The notes below the pieces were generated by a model. The model was not told the origin of the DNA. It saw only the letters and a program-made list of their open reading frames with translations, and made no database searches. 8,493 bases of DNA from Opitutia bacterium (GTDB lineage: Bacteria; Verrucomicrobiota; Verrucomicrobiia; Opitutales; JANYEO01): positions 1 to 8,493 of the forward strand of contig JANYEO010000119.1 of assembly GCA_025363025.1 (NCBI GenBank), written 5' to 3'. This document shows, piece after piece, positions 1-5,529 of this stretch. The position numbers were made by a program, and so were the translations under genes. Position 1 is the stretch's first letter, and each line of letters starts with the position of its first letter.

Positions 1-24
1 GCTCTACCGCTGAGCTACTGGGCA
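1..24 (-). tRNA. tRNA, 5' part only (cut by window edge)
   Basis: Read on the - strand, bases 24 to 1 give a 7-nt acceptor strand (TGCCCAG), the invariant T8 A9, and a standard D-arm (GCTCAGCGGTAGAGC). The rest of the gene, including the anticodon, lies outside the window, so the amino acid cannot be read. The U at position 1 is seen in some tRNA-Asn and tRNA-Gln genes, but that is only a hint. The gene is transcribed away from the gsp cluster. Confidence 0.85.
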
Positions 25-41
25 ACGGAAAAGAGGCCCGA

Positions 42-70
42 AGTCAAAAGTTGTATGGGCTTTCTGTCAA
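42..70 (-). promoter_or_regulatory. putative promoter of the - strand tRNA gene
   Basis: On the - strand a perfect TTGACA lies at 70-65. With a 17-nt spacer the matching -10 would be TTGACT at 47-42, a poor match to TATAAT. A start near base 35 would leave a short leader before the tRNA 5' end at 24, a sensible distance. The -35 is strong and the -10 weak, so the call is moderate at best. Confidence 0.4.
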
Positions 71-100
71 GGTATTCTCAACTAACCTATAAACTTTTTT

Positions 101-225
101 CGAGACTGCCACAAAAGGGCATTCTTTTGAGTTTTTGGTCGGTTGTCGCTCTTCGAGGGCTTAAGCACACTCGCTCGCTCCGTCCTACAAATTCCTCAAA
201 ATAACGCCCTTTTGCAGCAGTCTCG
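101..225. repeat. dispersed hairpin repeat, copy 1, with long outer arms
   Basis: This 125-nt near-palindrome has outer arms at 101-131 and 195-225 that match at 27 of 31 positions as inverted repeats. Inside lies the 77-nt core (125-201) shared with copies at 1071-1146 and 2152-2228. The core runs from TTTTGAG to CTCAAAA with an apical TTAA loop at 161-164. Three of the four arm mismatches are transitions that become G-U pairs only in a - strand transcript. No T-run follows the stem on either strand, so it is not a simple intrinsic terminator. No transposase or clear target duplication is visible. Confidence 0.85.
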
Positions 226-263
226 TGGGGTGTCGTTTAGGTTTTTATTTTTTCTATATTTTT

Positions 264-292
264 TTGAGTTACAACATGTTGTTTGATAGCAT
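264..292 (+). promoter_or_regulatory. possible promoter with a perfect 12-bp palindrome in the spacer
   Basis: TTGAGT (264-269) and TAGCAT (287-292) are 17 nt apart, each matching 4 of 6 consensus positions. The spacer contains ACAACATGTTGT (271-282), a perfect palindrome and a plausible repressor operator. A transcript from here would start near 299 and end at the terminator at 456-498. The surrounding 240-340 region is very AT-rich, so chance matches are easy and the promoter part is uncertain; the palindrome itself is exact. Confidence 0.3.
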
Positions 293-298
293 TTTATG

Positions 299-498
299 TT
301 TAATTTTTGTTTCATCGAAAGATTTTTGAGATTTTTTTGAACGAAACGCCCTTTCATGCGTTTAACGTTATGAGTCTGCTTGGTGAAGATTAAGGAGGTA
401 AAACCTCAAGAGGGATCTTTCGGGCGGTTTGAGGTAGTTTCGAGTTTGTAGTTTATTGAGGGCATAAATGCGATAAGCGTTTGTGCCCTCAATTTTTT
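299..498 (+). ncRNA. candidate small RNA or attenuator leader upstream of gspG
   Basis: No credible protein gene is seen here, but the stretch is rich in local stems. AAACGC (344-349) pairs with GCGTTT (358-363), extended by ACG/CGT across an AA bulge. GAGGT (395-399) pairs with ACCTC (403-407). ACCTCAA (403-409) can instead pair with TTGAGGT (429-435). A strong terminator closes the region. It also holds a perfect AAGGAGGT (392-399) not followed by a start codon, and tiny ORFs such as seven codons at 370-393. It could be a free-standing sRNA or a cis-acting leader controlling read-through into gspG. I do not recognise a known RNA family; both 5' end and function are inferred. Confidence 0.4.
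456..498 (+). terminator. strong intrinsic terminator, about 100 nt upstream of gspG
   Basis: A 16-bp stem is formed by 456-471 and 477-492, with 14 Watson-Crick and two G-U pairs, a 5-nt loop (GATAA) and an immediate run of six T (493-498). There is no T-run on the other strand, so it acts on + strand transcripts. No coding gene lies upstream on that strand, so it ends either a small RNA or an attenuated gsp leader. Confidence 0.85.
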
Positions 499-527
499 GT
501 ATTTACGTGCGGTGTGCCCATTCGAGT

Positions 528-558
528 TTCGACCCTTTAAAAGAGCATTGCCTATATA
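528..558 (+). promoter_or_regulatory. weak candidate promoter for the gsp operon
   Basis: After the terminator at 498 a promoter would be needed for gspG unless there is read-through. The best -10 is TATATA at 553-558. A TTCGAC at 528-533 is a poor -35 with a long 19-nt spacer. A start near 565 would give a leader of about 40 nt. The assignment rests mainly on position. Confidence 0.25.
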
Positions 559-602
559 CAAAGAAGTTTTTAACCTTTTAGTCTTTCATCTTCTTAATTC
601 TT

Positions 603-1046
603 ATGCGTCTGCACTCATTCCCCGGCCGTTTCGCGAATACAAAAGCTTATACAGGCTTCACGCTTGTCGAAATGTTAATCGTCATTGCGCTTATCGCCAT
701 TGTGGCAACGCTTACCATTACGAATTTAGGGTCCATTTTTGGGTCCAAGCAAGAAGAGTCCGCAGAGATTTTTGTGAACCAATCGATCAAAACGCCCATT
801 ATGGCGTACCGTACCGCGCTAGGTAGTTATCCTACAACAGCTGAAGGCTTTCAGGCTCTAGTCGTAGCCCCGACAGGCAAAGAAGCCCGCTGGAAGGGTC
901 CTTATATTGATAAAATGGCGCTCGATCCTTGGAAGAACCCCTATCAATACCGCTGCCCAGGGGCCCATAACCCGCGTAGTTATGATGCATGGTCTATCGG
1001 CCCCGATCAAATTGATGGGACTCCGGATGATATAGGCAACTGGTAA
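603..1046 (+). CDS. gspG: type II secretion major pseudopilin GspG
   Basis: The 147-residue product is the main subunit of the periplasmic pseudopilus. An 18-residue leader ends at Gly18, followed by FTLVEMLIVIALIAIVA, the type III signal (prepilin peptidase site) with Glu at mature position 5. Family landmarks follow in order: YPTT (76-79), an EGFQALV block, GPYI (99-102), DPW (108-110), a PY.Y.CPG block near 113-120, and a C-terminal D-rich loop ending DDIGNW, where GspG proteins bind calcium. Cys118 in that block is unusual. The ATG at 603 is the only standard start after the in-frame stop at 579; no Shine-Dalgarno precedes it. It heads the operon, which suits the most abundant subunit. 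The 148 nt before gspH contain a hairpin repeat. Confidence 0.97.
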   Translation: MRLHSFPGRFANTKAYTGFTLVEMLIVIALIAIVATLTITNLGSIFGSKQEESAEIFVNQSIKTPIMAYRTALGSYPTTAEGFQALVVAPTGKEARWKGPYIDKMALDPWKNPYQYRCPGAHNPRSYDAWSIGPDQIDGTPDDIGNW

Positions 1047-1064
1047 ATCAGAGGGTTAAGCATG

Positions 1065-1153
1065 GCTTCATTTTGAGTTTTTGCGGTGTTGTCTCTCCTC
1101 GAGTACCTTCGTACACTCGTCGCTCCGCCTTGCAAATTCCTCAAAATTAAAGC
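1065..1153. repeat. dispersed hairpin repeat, copy 2 (gspG-gspH spacer)
   Basis: The 76-nt core at 1071-1146 begins with TTTTGAG and ends with CTCAAAA like copy 1, and short outer arms (GCTTCA at 1065, TTAAAGC to 1153) lengthen the stem. The tip is GTAC-CTTC-GTAC (1103-1114). Compared with copy 1, the tip pair G159-C166 is here A1105-T1112, a compensatory change. It lies 18 nt after the gspG stop, a position where a stem could protect the gspG 3' end or mark an mRNA processing point. Confidence 0.85.
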
Positions 1154-1194
1154 ATTTGTCCCGGGAATGCAGGGTTTTATTATGCCATTTTAAA

Positions 1195-1695
1195 ATGCAG
1201 TCTTTTTCCATCCGTAAAGCCTTTACCTTGCTTGAGGTCATGATTGTGCTGGCCTTATTTGGCCTCGTCGCGGGCTTGGTTATTTATAATATTGAAGGCC
1301 TCGTGCGGAGTTATTCGGAGAAGACGCTTGAGGCTACTTTTTTTGAAGCCCTGCGGAGTGCGCGCTTCGAGGCTATGGCCCAGCAAGCTGCAATGGAGCT
1401 TCGCTATGATGCCGATGCCGCTTCATTTCTTGTAGAAAATGAAAACCAAGTATTAGTTGCCGCTTATCCCGTCAATAAAGCATCAGGCCCTGTTGGGGTT
1501 GAGTTTTTTCCACGCTTGCCCAGCCTTTCTATGGACGAAGCCCTGCGGCCTAAAGCGGGGGCTTTTTCACTCAAAATGCTGTTATGTACTCCACAAGGCT
1601 ATTCTCCACCGGTTCAAGTTGTGTTAAGTGAAGCGGGTCATACACAGTCTATTTGGTTGGATCCTTTTTCTGCAGGCACTTTATCTTTAAAGTAA
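1195..1695 (+). CDS. gspH: type II secretion minor pseudopilin GspH
   Basis: This 166-residue minor pseudopilin is expected in the tip complex with GspI, J and K. The leader MQSFSIRKA is followed by FTLLEVMIVLALFGLVAG, with Glu at mature position 5; the residue before the cut is Ala9, not the usual Gly. The rest is a small, mostly beta-strand domain with no strong motif, as is usual for GspH. The frame is open back to a TTG at 1081, but that start would lie inside the hairpin repeat and add 38 residues ahead of the signal, so ATG 1195 is preferred. No Shine-Dalgarno sits at proper spacing. A four-codon ORF (1182-1193) ends one base before the start. Assignment as H rests on the signal plus position between gspG and gspI. 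Confidence 0.85.
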   Translation: MQSFSIRKAFTLLEVMIVLALFGLVAGLVIYNIEGLVRSYSEKTLEATFFEALRSARFEAMAQQAAMELRYDADAASFLVENENQVLVAAYPVNKASGPVGVEFFPRLPSLSMDEALRPKAGAFSLKMLLCTPQGYSPPVQVVLSEAGHTQSIWLDPFSAGTLSLK

Positions 1696-1696
1696 C

Positions 1697-2143
1697 ATGA
1701 AGGCTTTTAGTTTAGTAGAAGTATTAGTTGCTGTTGCTTTATTTGCCGTCGCTTTAACGGTTCTTTCAATGAGTATTAATAGCGGTTACCTAGGACTTAT
1801 TAGTTTTGAAACTAAGATCGAGCGCGAGGAGGATTTACGTTTTATAAGGGCACGCATTCCTTATACGCTTTCCAAGGAAGCTTTGCTTTCCGGGGGGAAA
1901 ATGACTGTTCCTCATGGAGATGTAGTGGCTTGGCGGGCAGAGCTCGATGCATCGTCCGAAGTCGTCGATTATTGGGATATTAAAATGGAGTACGAATTTC
2001 CCTCCACACCCCACCAAGTTTCAGAGCATTGCCGCCGCTTTGTGACCGGCTGGACGGATTCGATCGAACGCTCTTCAAAAATTCAGTCTAAGAAAGAACG
2101 TACTGCAACGGACAATCGATTGAAGGAGAAGACCGATGCATAA
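1697..2143 (+). CDS. gspI: type II secretion minor pseudopilin GspI
   Basis: This 148-residue pseudopilin has an extremely short leader: MKA, then FSLVEVLVAVALFAVALTVL, with Glu8 at mature position 5 and Ala at -1. In known systems GspI nucleates the tip with J and K. The start is one base after the gspH stop, without a Shine-Dalgarno, so translation is probably coupled. The last 35 or so residues are very hydrophilic and charged (many Lys, Glu, Arg), unlike the compact end of typical GspI; this tail may be an extension. Sequence beyond the helix is poorly conserved, so the letter I comes from the signal, size and position before gspJ. Confidence 0.83.
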   Translation: MKAFSLVEVLVAVALFAVALTVLSMSINSGYLGLISFETKIEREEDLRFIRARIPYTLSKEALLSGGKMTVPHGDVVAWRAELDASSEVVDYWDIKMEYEFPSTPHQVSEHCRRFVTGWTDSIERSSKIQSKKERTATDNRLKEKTDA

Positions 2144-2151
2144 TGCCTTTC

Positions 2152-2228
2152 TTTTGAAATTTTGGTCGGTTGTCGCTCTCCCTGTACTAGCGTATACTCG
2201 CTCACTTTGTCCTACAAATTCTTCAAAA
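2152..2228. repeat. dispersed hairpin repeat, copy 3 (gspI-gspJ spacer)
   Basis: The 77-nt core matches copy 1 at 61 of 77 positions by eye, with identity concentrated in the stem arms (for example GGTCGGTTGTCGCTCT, and GTCCTACAAATTC on the other side). The basal pair that is G-C in copies 1 and 2 is A2158-T2222 here, a compensatory change. The tip is GTAC-TAGC-GTAT. It begins just after the gspI stop and ends a few bases before the G-rich ribosome binding site of gspJ. Confidence 0.87.
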
Positions 2229-2231
2229 CTT

Positions 2232-2239
2232 AGGGGGGG
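2232..2239 (+). promoter_or_regulatory. G-run ribosome binding site of gspJ next to repeat copy 3
   Basis: An A followed by seven G (2232-2239) lies 9 nt before ATG 2249. It is one of the few recognisable ribosome binding sites in the cluster. GGCA at 2238-2241 can pair with TGCC at 2144-2147 on the far side of the repeat, which would extend the hairpin over the site. Confidence 0.55.
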
Positions 2240-2248
2240 CAGTTCGTT

Positions 2249-2995
2249 ATGAGCTTTTTTTTAATGAAAAGAAAAATATCGGGCCGTGGGGTTGTTCTTC
2301 CTCGCTCTTTAGCTGGGTTTAGTTTGATCGAAACAATTCTTTCGATCGCCGTTGGGATGACGCTGATGATGGCGGCTACCTTTTACCTCTTTGGCCTCAC
2401 TCAGGCGTATGTGCGGCTGGAGGAGGATCCTCTTTTTGATGACCATGTCGAAGGGGTCTGCTCTTTGCTGGAGAGTTTTATTGGGACAACCCGTCAATCT
2501 CCCGTTACGCGAGGGGCAGATGAATCTACAGAGGATGAAGCTGCTAAGCCCACACCTGCCCGTGCCAATACAAAGCGGAAAGGTAAGGGGGCCCTCCGCT
2601 GGGAAACGCCTCCTGGCGGTGGGGAAAAAGACTTCGTCCTTGCTTTTACGCCTCAAGTGGCCTCTTTGTTTTTTTCTGGTCTACCCGGGCCGCTTCCTTC
2701 TTTTGATGGGTACTTATCGTTTGTAAAAAAGGAAGGGCTGTTTTTAATCTATCAAACGCCCGCTGATAAAAAAGATTCAGCGAGCCGAGTATCGGTATTC
2801 CTTTTGTCAAGCTATGTGAAAGGGCTTGATTATGCTTTTTATGATGAAAAATTAGATAGGTGGACTTTTTCGGCTGGGCTTCCCCCTGGGGCTTCAGATG
2901 ACAAGCCAAAGCTGCCTTCAGCTGTACGGCTTAAGTTTGAAGATGAAGGGCATGCTACTGAGCGTTATATTTATTTGCCCGTTTCTACTGATTAA
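2249..2995 (+). CDS. gspJ: type II secretion minor pseudopilin GspJ
   Basis: This 248-residue protein has a 23-residue basic leader ending in Gly23, then FSLIETILSIAVGMTLMMA with Glu28 at mature position 5. GspJ is the larger of the I/J pair and sits in the pseudopilus tip with GspI and GspK. A helical stretch after the membrane helix leads into a beta-rich periplasmic domain. Residues about 88-127 form a hydrophilic low-complexity insert (acidic, then Pro/Ala, then Lys/Arg and Gly) that looks like a disordered loop. The start at 2249 is supported by the G-run nine bases upstream; ATG 2264 is possible but lacks a binding site. It ends three bases before gspK. Identity rests on signal, size and order. 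Confidence 0.85.
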   Translation: MSFFLMKRKISGRGVVLPRSLAGFSLIETILSIAVGMTLMMAATFYLFGLTQAYVRLEEDPLFDDHVEGVCSLLESFIGTTRQSPVTRGADESTEDEAAKPTPARANTKRKGKGALRWETPPGGGEKDFVLAFTPQVASLFFSGLPGPLPSFDGYLSFVKKEGLFLIYQTPADKKDSASRVSVFLLSSYVKGLDYAFYDEKLDRWTFSAGLPPGASDDKPKLPSAVRLKFEDEGHATERYIYLPVSTD

Positions 2996-2998
2996 ACT

Positions 2999-4042
2999 GT
3001 GCGTATAATACCTTTTCATTCTTTTAAAAAAAAACCACAGCGCGGGGTCGTTCTCCTCTTCGTTATGGGGATGATTTTTTTGATATCGATTGTCGTCGTG
3101 CAGTTTTTAAATTTAGCTACGCGGGAGATTCATCGGCGTGGTCGTTTTGCGTATGAAGGGGAATTTCGTGTAGAAGCGATGAATGCCCTTATGCTTGCTA
3201 TGGCCGTACTGCATGAGTGTAAATCCCTCGATAAAGGCATTTATAGCCCGTTGCAGGGGTGGGGTGATCCCCTGGGGTACGCTCACTATCAATTGTCAGA
3301 AGGCTGGGAAGGGACGGTCCGGGTATATGATGAGACAGGCAAGCTTCCTCTCAGTGACCAGACGAATCCTAAGGCGCTTAATTTATTGTTTATGGAGCTT
3401 GGCTTTAATGCGTCTGAGGCTTCTATGCTTACCGATAGTTTGCTTGATTGGATGGACACCAATGATACGGCCCGCACAAATGGGGTAGAGAGCAGTTTTT
3501 ACGAGCGCCTTACGCCTCCTTATGCTGCTGCCAATGGGCCGCTGAAAAGTTTTCGAGAATTGTATTTAGTGAACGGCTTTAAGGAACGTTTTTTTGATGA
3601 GAGAGGGGAGCCTAATGAACGTTACCGCGCCTTTGCGCAGGCCGTTTCCTTTCGTCGTCCTAAAGGGTATGTAAATCCTAATACCGCTTCAGATCTGTTA
3701 TTGCGGACGCTGGCCAAGCTTTATAATTTTAATTATGAGGCTGCAAAAGCCCGTTTAGATGGGCCCGATGGGCAGCGCATGACAGGGGACGATCAATCTA
3801 TTCGCAGCATTACTCATTTAGGGTTAAAGACGGCCCCTCCTGGTCAATCGTTGGACTGGTGGTGTTCACTTTTTCGGGTAGAGGTTGTGCTTAGCCGCGG
3901 TGATGTTGCCTATCGCTTAACCGTTTTACTTGAACGCTTGCCTACGCCAAAAAAGAAAAAAGCTTCTAGTTTTTCTAAGAAAAATCAAAAGGAAGAACCT
4001 TTTCCGGATGCTCAATTTTTCTGGGGCGGGTTGGTTGAGTAG
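2999..4042 (+). CDS. gspK: type II secretion minor pseudopilin GspK
   Basis: This 347-residue protein is the largest pseudopilin, capping the tip. The leader ends QRG, then VVLLFVMGMIFLISIVVVQF with no Glu at mature position 5, as is typical for GspK alone. Family landmarks are clear: DETGKLPLS (111-119, the usual D..G..NLN site), LLDWMDTND (148-156, resembling LIDWxD), a PPY..ANGPLKSFRELYLVNG block (173-194) and GYVNPNTA (223-230). The C-terminal end is Lys-rich (about 317-331), which is unusual. The start is GTG three bases after the gspJ stop; the next in-frame ATG is inside the membrane helix. No Shine-Dalgarno is seen, so coupling to gspJ is likely. Confidence 0.94.
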   Translation: MRIIPFHSFKKKPQRGVVLLFVMGMIFLISIVVVQFLNLATREIHRRGRFAYEGEFRVEAMNALMLAMAVLHECKSLDKGIYSPLQGWGDPLGYAHYQLSEGWEGTVRVYDETGKLPLSDQTNPKALNLLFMELGFNASEASMLTDSLLDWMDTNDTARTNGVESSFYERLTPPYAAANGPLKSFRELYLVNGFKERFFDERGEPNERYRAFAQAVSFRRPKGYVNPNTASDLLLRTLAKLYNFNYEAAKARLDGPDGQRMTGDDQSIRSITHLGLKTAPPGQSLDWWCSLFRVEVVLSRGDVAYRLTVLLERLPTPKKKKASSFSKKNQKEEPFPDAQFFWGGLVE

Positions 4043-4063
4043 GGGGTAAGATCCCTGTTTTTT
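4041..4063 (+). terminator. weak hairpin plus T-run between gspK and gspL
   Basis: AGGG (4041-4044) can pair with CCCT (4053-4056) across an 8-nt loop, and after one G there is a run of six T (4058-4063). The stem is short, so it would at most reduce transcription into gspL-M-D. It overlaps the gspK stop codon, so ribosomes finishing gspK could disrupt it. The 70-nt spacer shows nothing else convincing. Confidence 0.3.
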
Positions 4064-4112
4064 ATTTAAAACCTACTGAAAGTGCTTGAATTGCAACAAT
4101 AAATAGTGATAA

Positions 4113-5519
4113 ATGGCGCTTGTGAATTTCCGGGCACTTGTTCGCCATGCGCTTTACGATACACCACCCCCTGTAGTCCTACTGCCGGGTGAGGTTTTCT
4201 TCGTGCAATCATTGGCAGTCCCGGGTGTTTCTTTGGCGGAGCGCGTAGCCTTGGCACGGTTAGCCTTAGAAGAAGCTTCCCCTTTTCCTCCAGAGCAATT
4301 GGCCTGGGGTATTTACTCCCGCGTAGGGGAGTCCACAGTTCTTATATTTGCAGCCGCTCGGGAGCGTCTTCGGACCTTAGGGTGTAAGCTGTCGGAAGGC
4401 GCTTTATATACCTTGCCCGCTTTTTTTGCCGCTTTTGCAGTAACTCCTTTTTCGGAAAAGACAGTACGTTTTTTTGTAGAAGGAGCTACTTTATCAGTCT
4501 TGCTATTTGAGGCCGGGGCCTTAACGCCTCGCTTTGTTCAAAGCTTTCCTTTGGATGCAGAAGCACCTTTGCCTCCGCAGCTCGAAGCTTTGCAGGAGCA
4601 ACAGACAGCTCGCTATCAGCCTCAAGGCTATACCATCGAACGAGGCTGTCTTGTTTTTAAAACGGTAAATGCTAATCGTTCAGGTGAAGTTACTTTTGAG
4701 CTCGAGGCAGCCAGTCTCCCTCATGGGGTGCCTCATGTAATTCCTTATAACGATAGCGCTTTGCTCTGGGCTGCAGATGTACGGGAGGAAGGTTTTAAAG
4801 CTGCAGAAGGCCGAAAGCGCTTGCTCGATCGGCGCCTGGCTTATGTCTTAGGCATTTTTTCCGTTTTTATGGTTCTCCTTTTTATGGGGGAGCTGGGTCG
4901 CTTAACGGGGCTTGGGCTCCTTCATTTGAGAGAAAGCGCATTGGAGGCGGAGCGCCCTGCAGTTGAAGTCGCCTTAGAGCATCAACGGTTGCTCGATCAT
5001 ATCCACCATATCTACGAGTATTGCTTGGCGCCGTTTACGATGTTGGATGTGCTCAATGAAGTCCGCCCAAAAGGCCTTTATTTTACGCAATTTTTTGCAG
5101 AAGATGCGACTCATGCAGAGGTCAAAGGGTTTGGGGCCAGTGTAGATCAAGTTAACGAATATGCCGCAATCTTGTTAGACGTGCCGAGTCTCGTATCGGC
5201 AGATCTTTCAGATGTGCAAACTCGGCAGGGGAAGGTTCAGTTTTTTCTCAAACTCGTCTTTAAGCCCTTAGCTGATAATAGCCCGATAGAGCCCGCATTG
5301 GGGGATGTCCCTCTGCCTCCAGAAGGGAGTCTCCCTCCAGAAACGCTTGCTCTTCCGGTAGAGCCTACTTCGGATGCCCCCTCTGTTTCAGCGCCTGCTT
5401 CTACTGCCCCTGCGCAATCAGCTCCCGAAGCTCCCGCTCCCGAGGCTACAAACTTAGCTTTATCTTTGCCCGTGCCTTCAGAAACACCAGCGGCCCCGCC
5501 TCCGGTGCCTTCAAGTTAA
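4113..5519 (+). CDS. gspL: GspL-like inner-membrane assembly platform protein
   Basis: The 468-residue product fits GspL: a cytoplasmic N-terminal region (1-240) that in the family has an actin-like fold and binds the GspE ATPase, one membrane helix (about 242-259), and a periplasmic part with a helix (about 270-315) and a ferredoxin-like domain (about 318-384; VRPKGLYFTQF, then AEVKGFGAS, typical of GspL/PilN). Residues 385-468 form a Pro/Ala/Ser-rich, probably disordered periplasmic tail not usual in GspL. The N-terminal region is divergent, and no ATP-binding motif is obvious. ATG 4113 has no Shine-Dalgarno; the upstream sequence is AT-rich. It is followed 10 nt later by gspM, its expected partner. 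Assignment rests on topology, the periplasmic domain and gene order. Confidence 0.8.
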   Translation: MALVNFRALVRHALYDTPPPVVLLPGEVFFVQSLAVPGVSLAERVALARLALEEASPFPPEQLAWGIYSRVGESTVLIFAAARERLRTLGCKLSEGALYTLPAFFAAFAVTPFSEKTVRFFVEGATLSVLLFEAGALTPRFVQSFPLDAEAPLPPQLEALQEQQTARYQPQGYTIERGCLVFKTVNANRSGEVTFELEAASLPHGVPHVIPYNDSALLWAADVREEGFKAAEGRKRLLDRRLAYVLGIFSVFMVLLFMGELGRLTGLGLLHLRESALEAERPAVEVALEHQRLLDHIHHIYEYCLAPFTMLDVLNEVRPKGLYFTQFFAEDATHAEVKGFGASVDQVNEYAAILLDVPSLVSADLSDVQTRQGKVQFFLKLVFKPLADNSPIEPALGDVPLPPEGSLPPETLALPVEPTSDAPSVSAPASTAPAQSAPEAPAPEATNLALSLPVPSETPAAPPPVPSS

Positions 5520-5529
5520 TTTTTACCGC

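Noticed and set aside
101..225. Copy 1 hairpin as a bidirectional terminator
   Set aside because: There is no T-run after the stem on either strand; the T-run at 95-100 precedes the stem on the + strand and reads as A on the - strand.
392..410. AAGGAGGT as the ribosome binding site of a small gene
   Set aside because: No start codon lies within usable distance downstream, and no open frame of any length follows.
497..826. Open frame of 109 codons overlapping the start of gspG
   Set aside because: It is an out-of-frame shadow of gspG in its second half, with no motif, no binding site and a Cys/His/Arg-rich composition typical of a wrong frame.
1081..1194. Upstream extension of gspH from a TTG at 1081
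   Set aside because: It would translate the hairpin repeat and add 38 residues with no family similarity ahead of a complete prepilin leader.
101..2241. CRISPR array or insertion sequence
   Set aside because: The three copies are about 1 kb apart with genes between them, there are no short regular spacers, no cas or transposase gene, and no clear target duplications.
603..4042. Type IV pilus rather than type II secretion
   Set aside because: GspG has the YPTT, DPW and DDIGNW landmarks, GspK has its large domain motifs and lacks Glu at position 5, and the gene order G-H-I-J-K-L-M-D is that of a T2SS.
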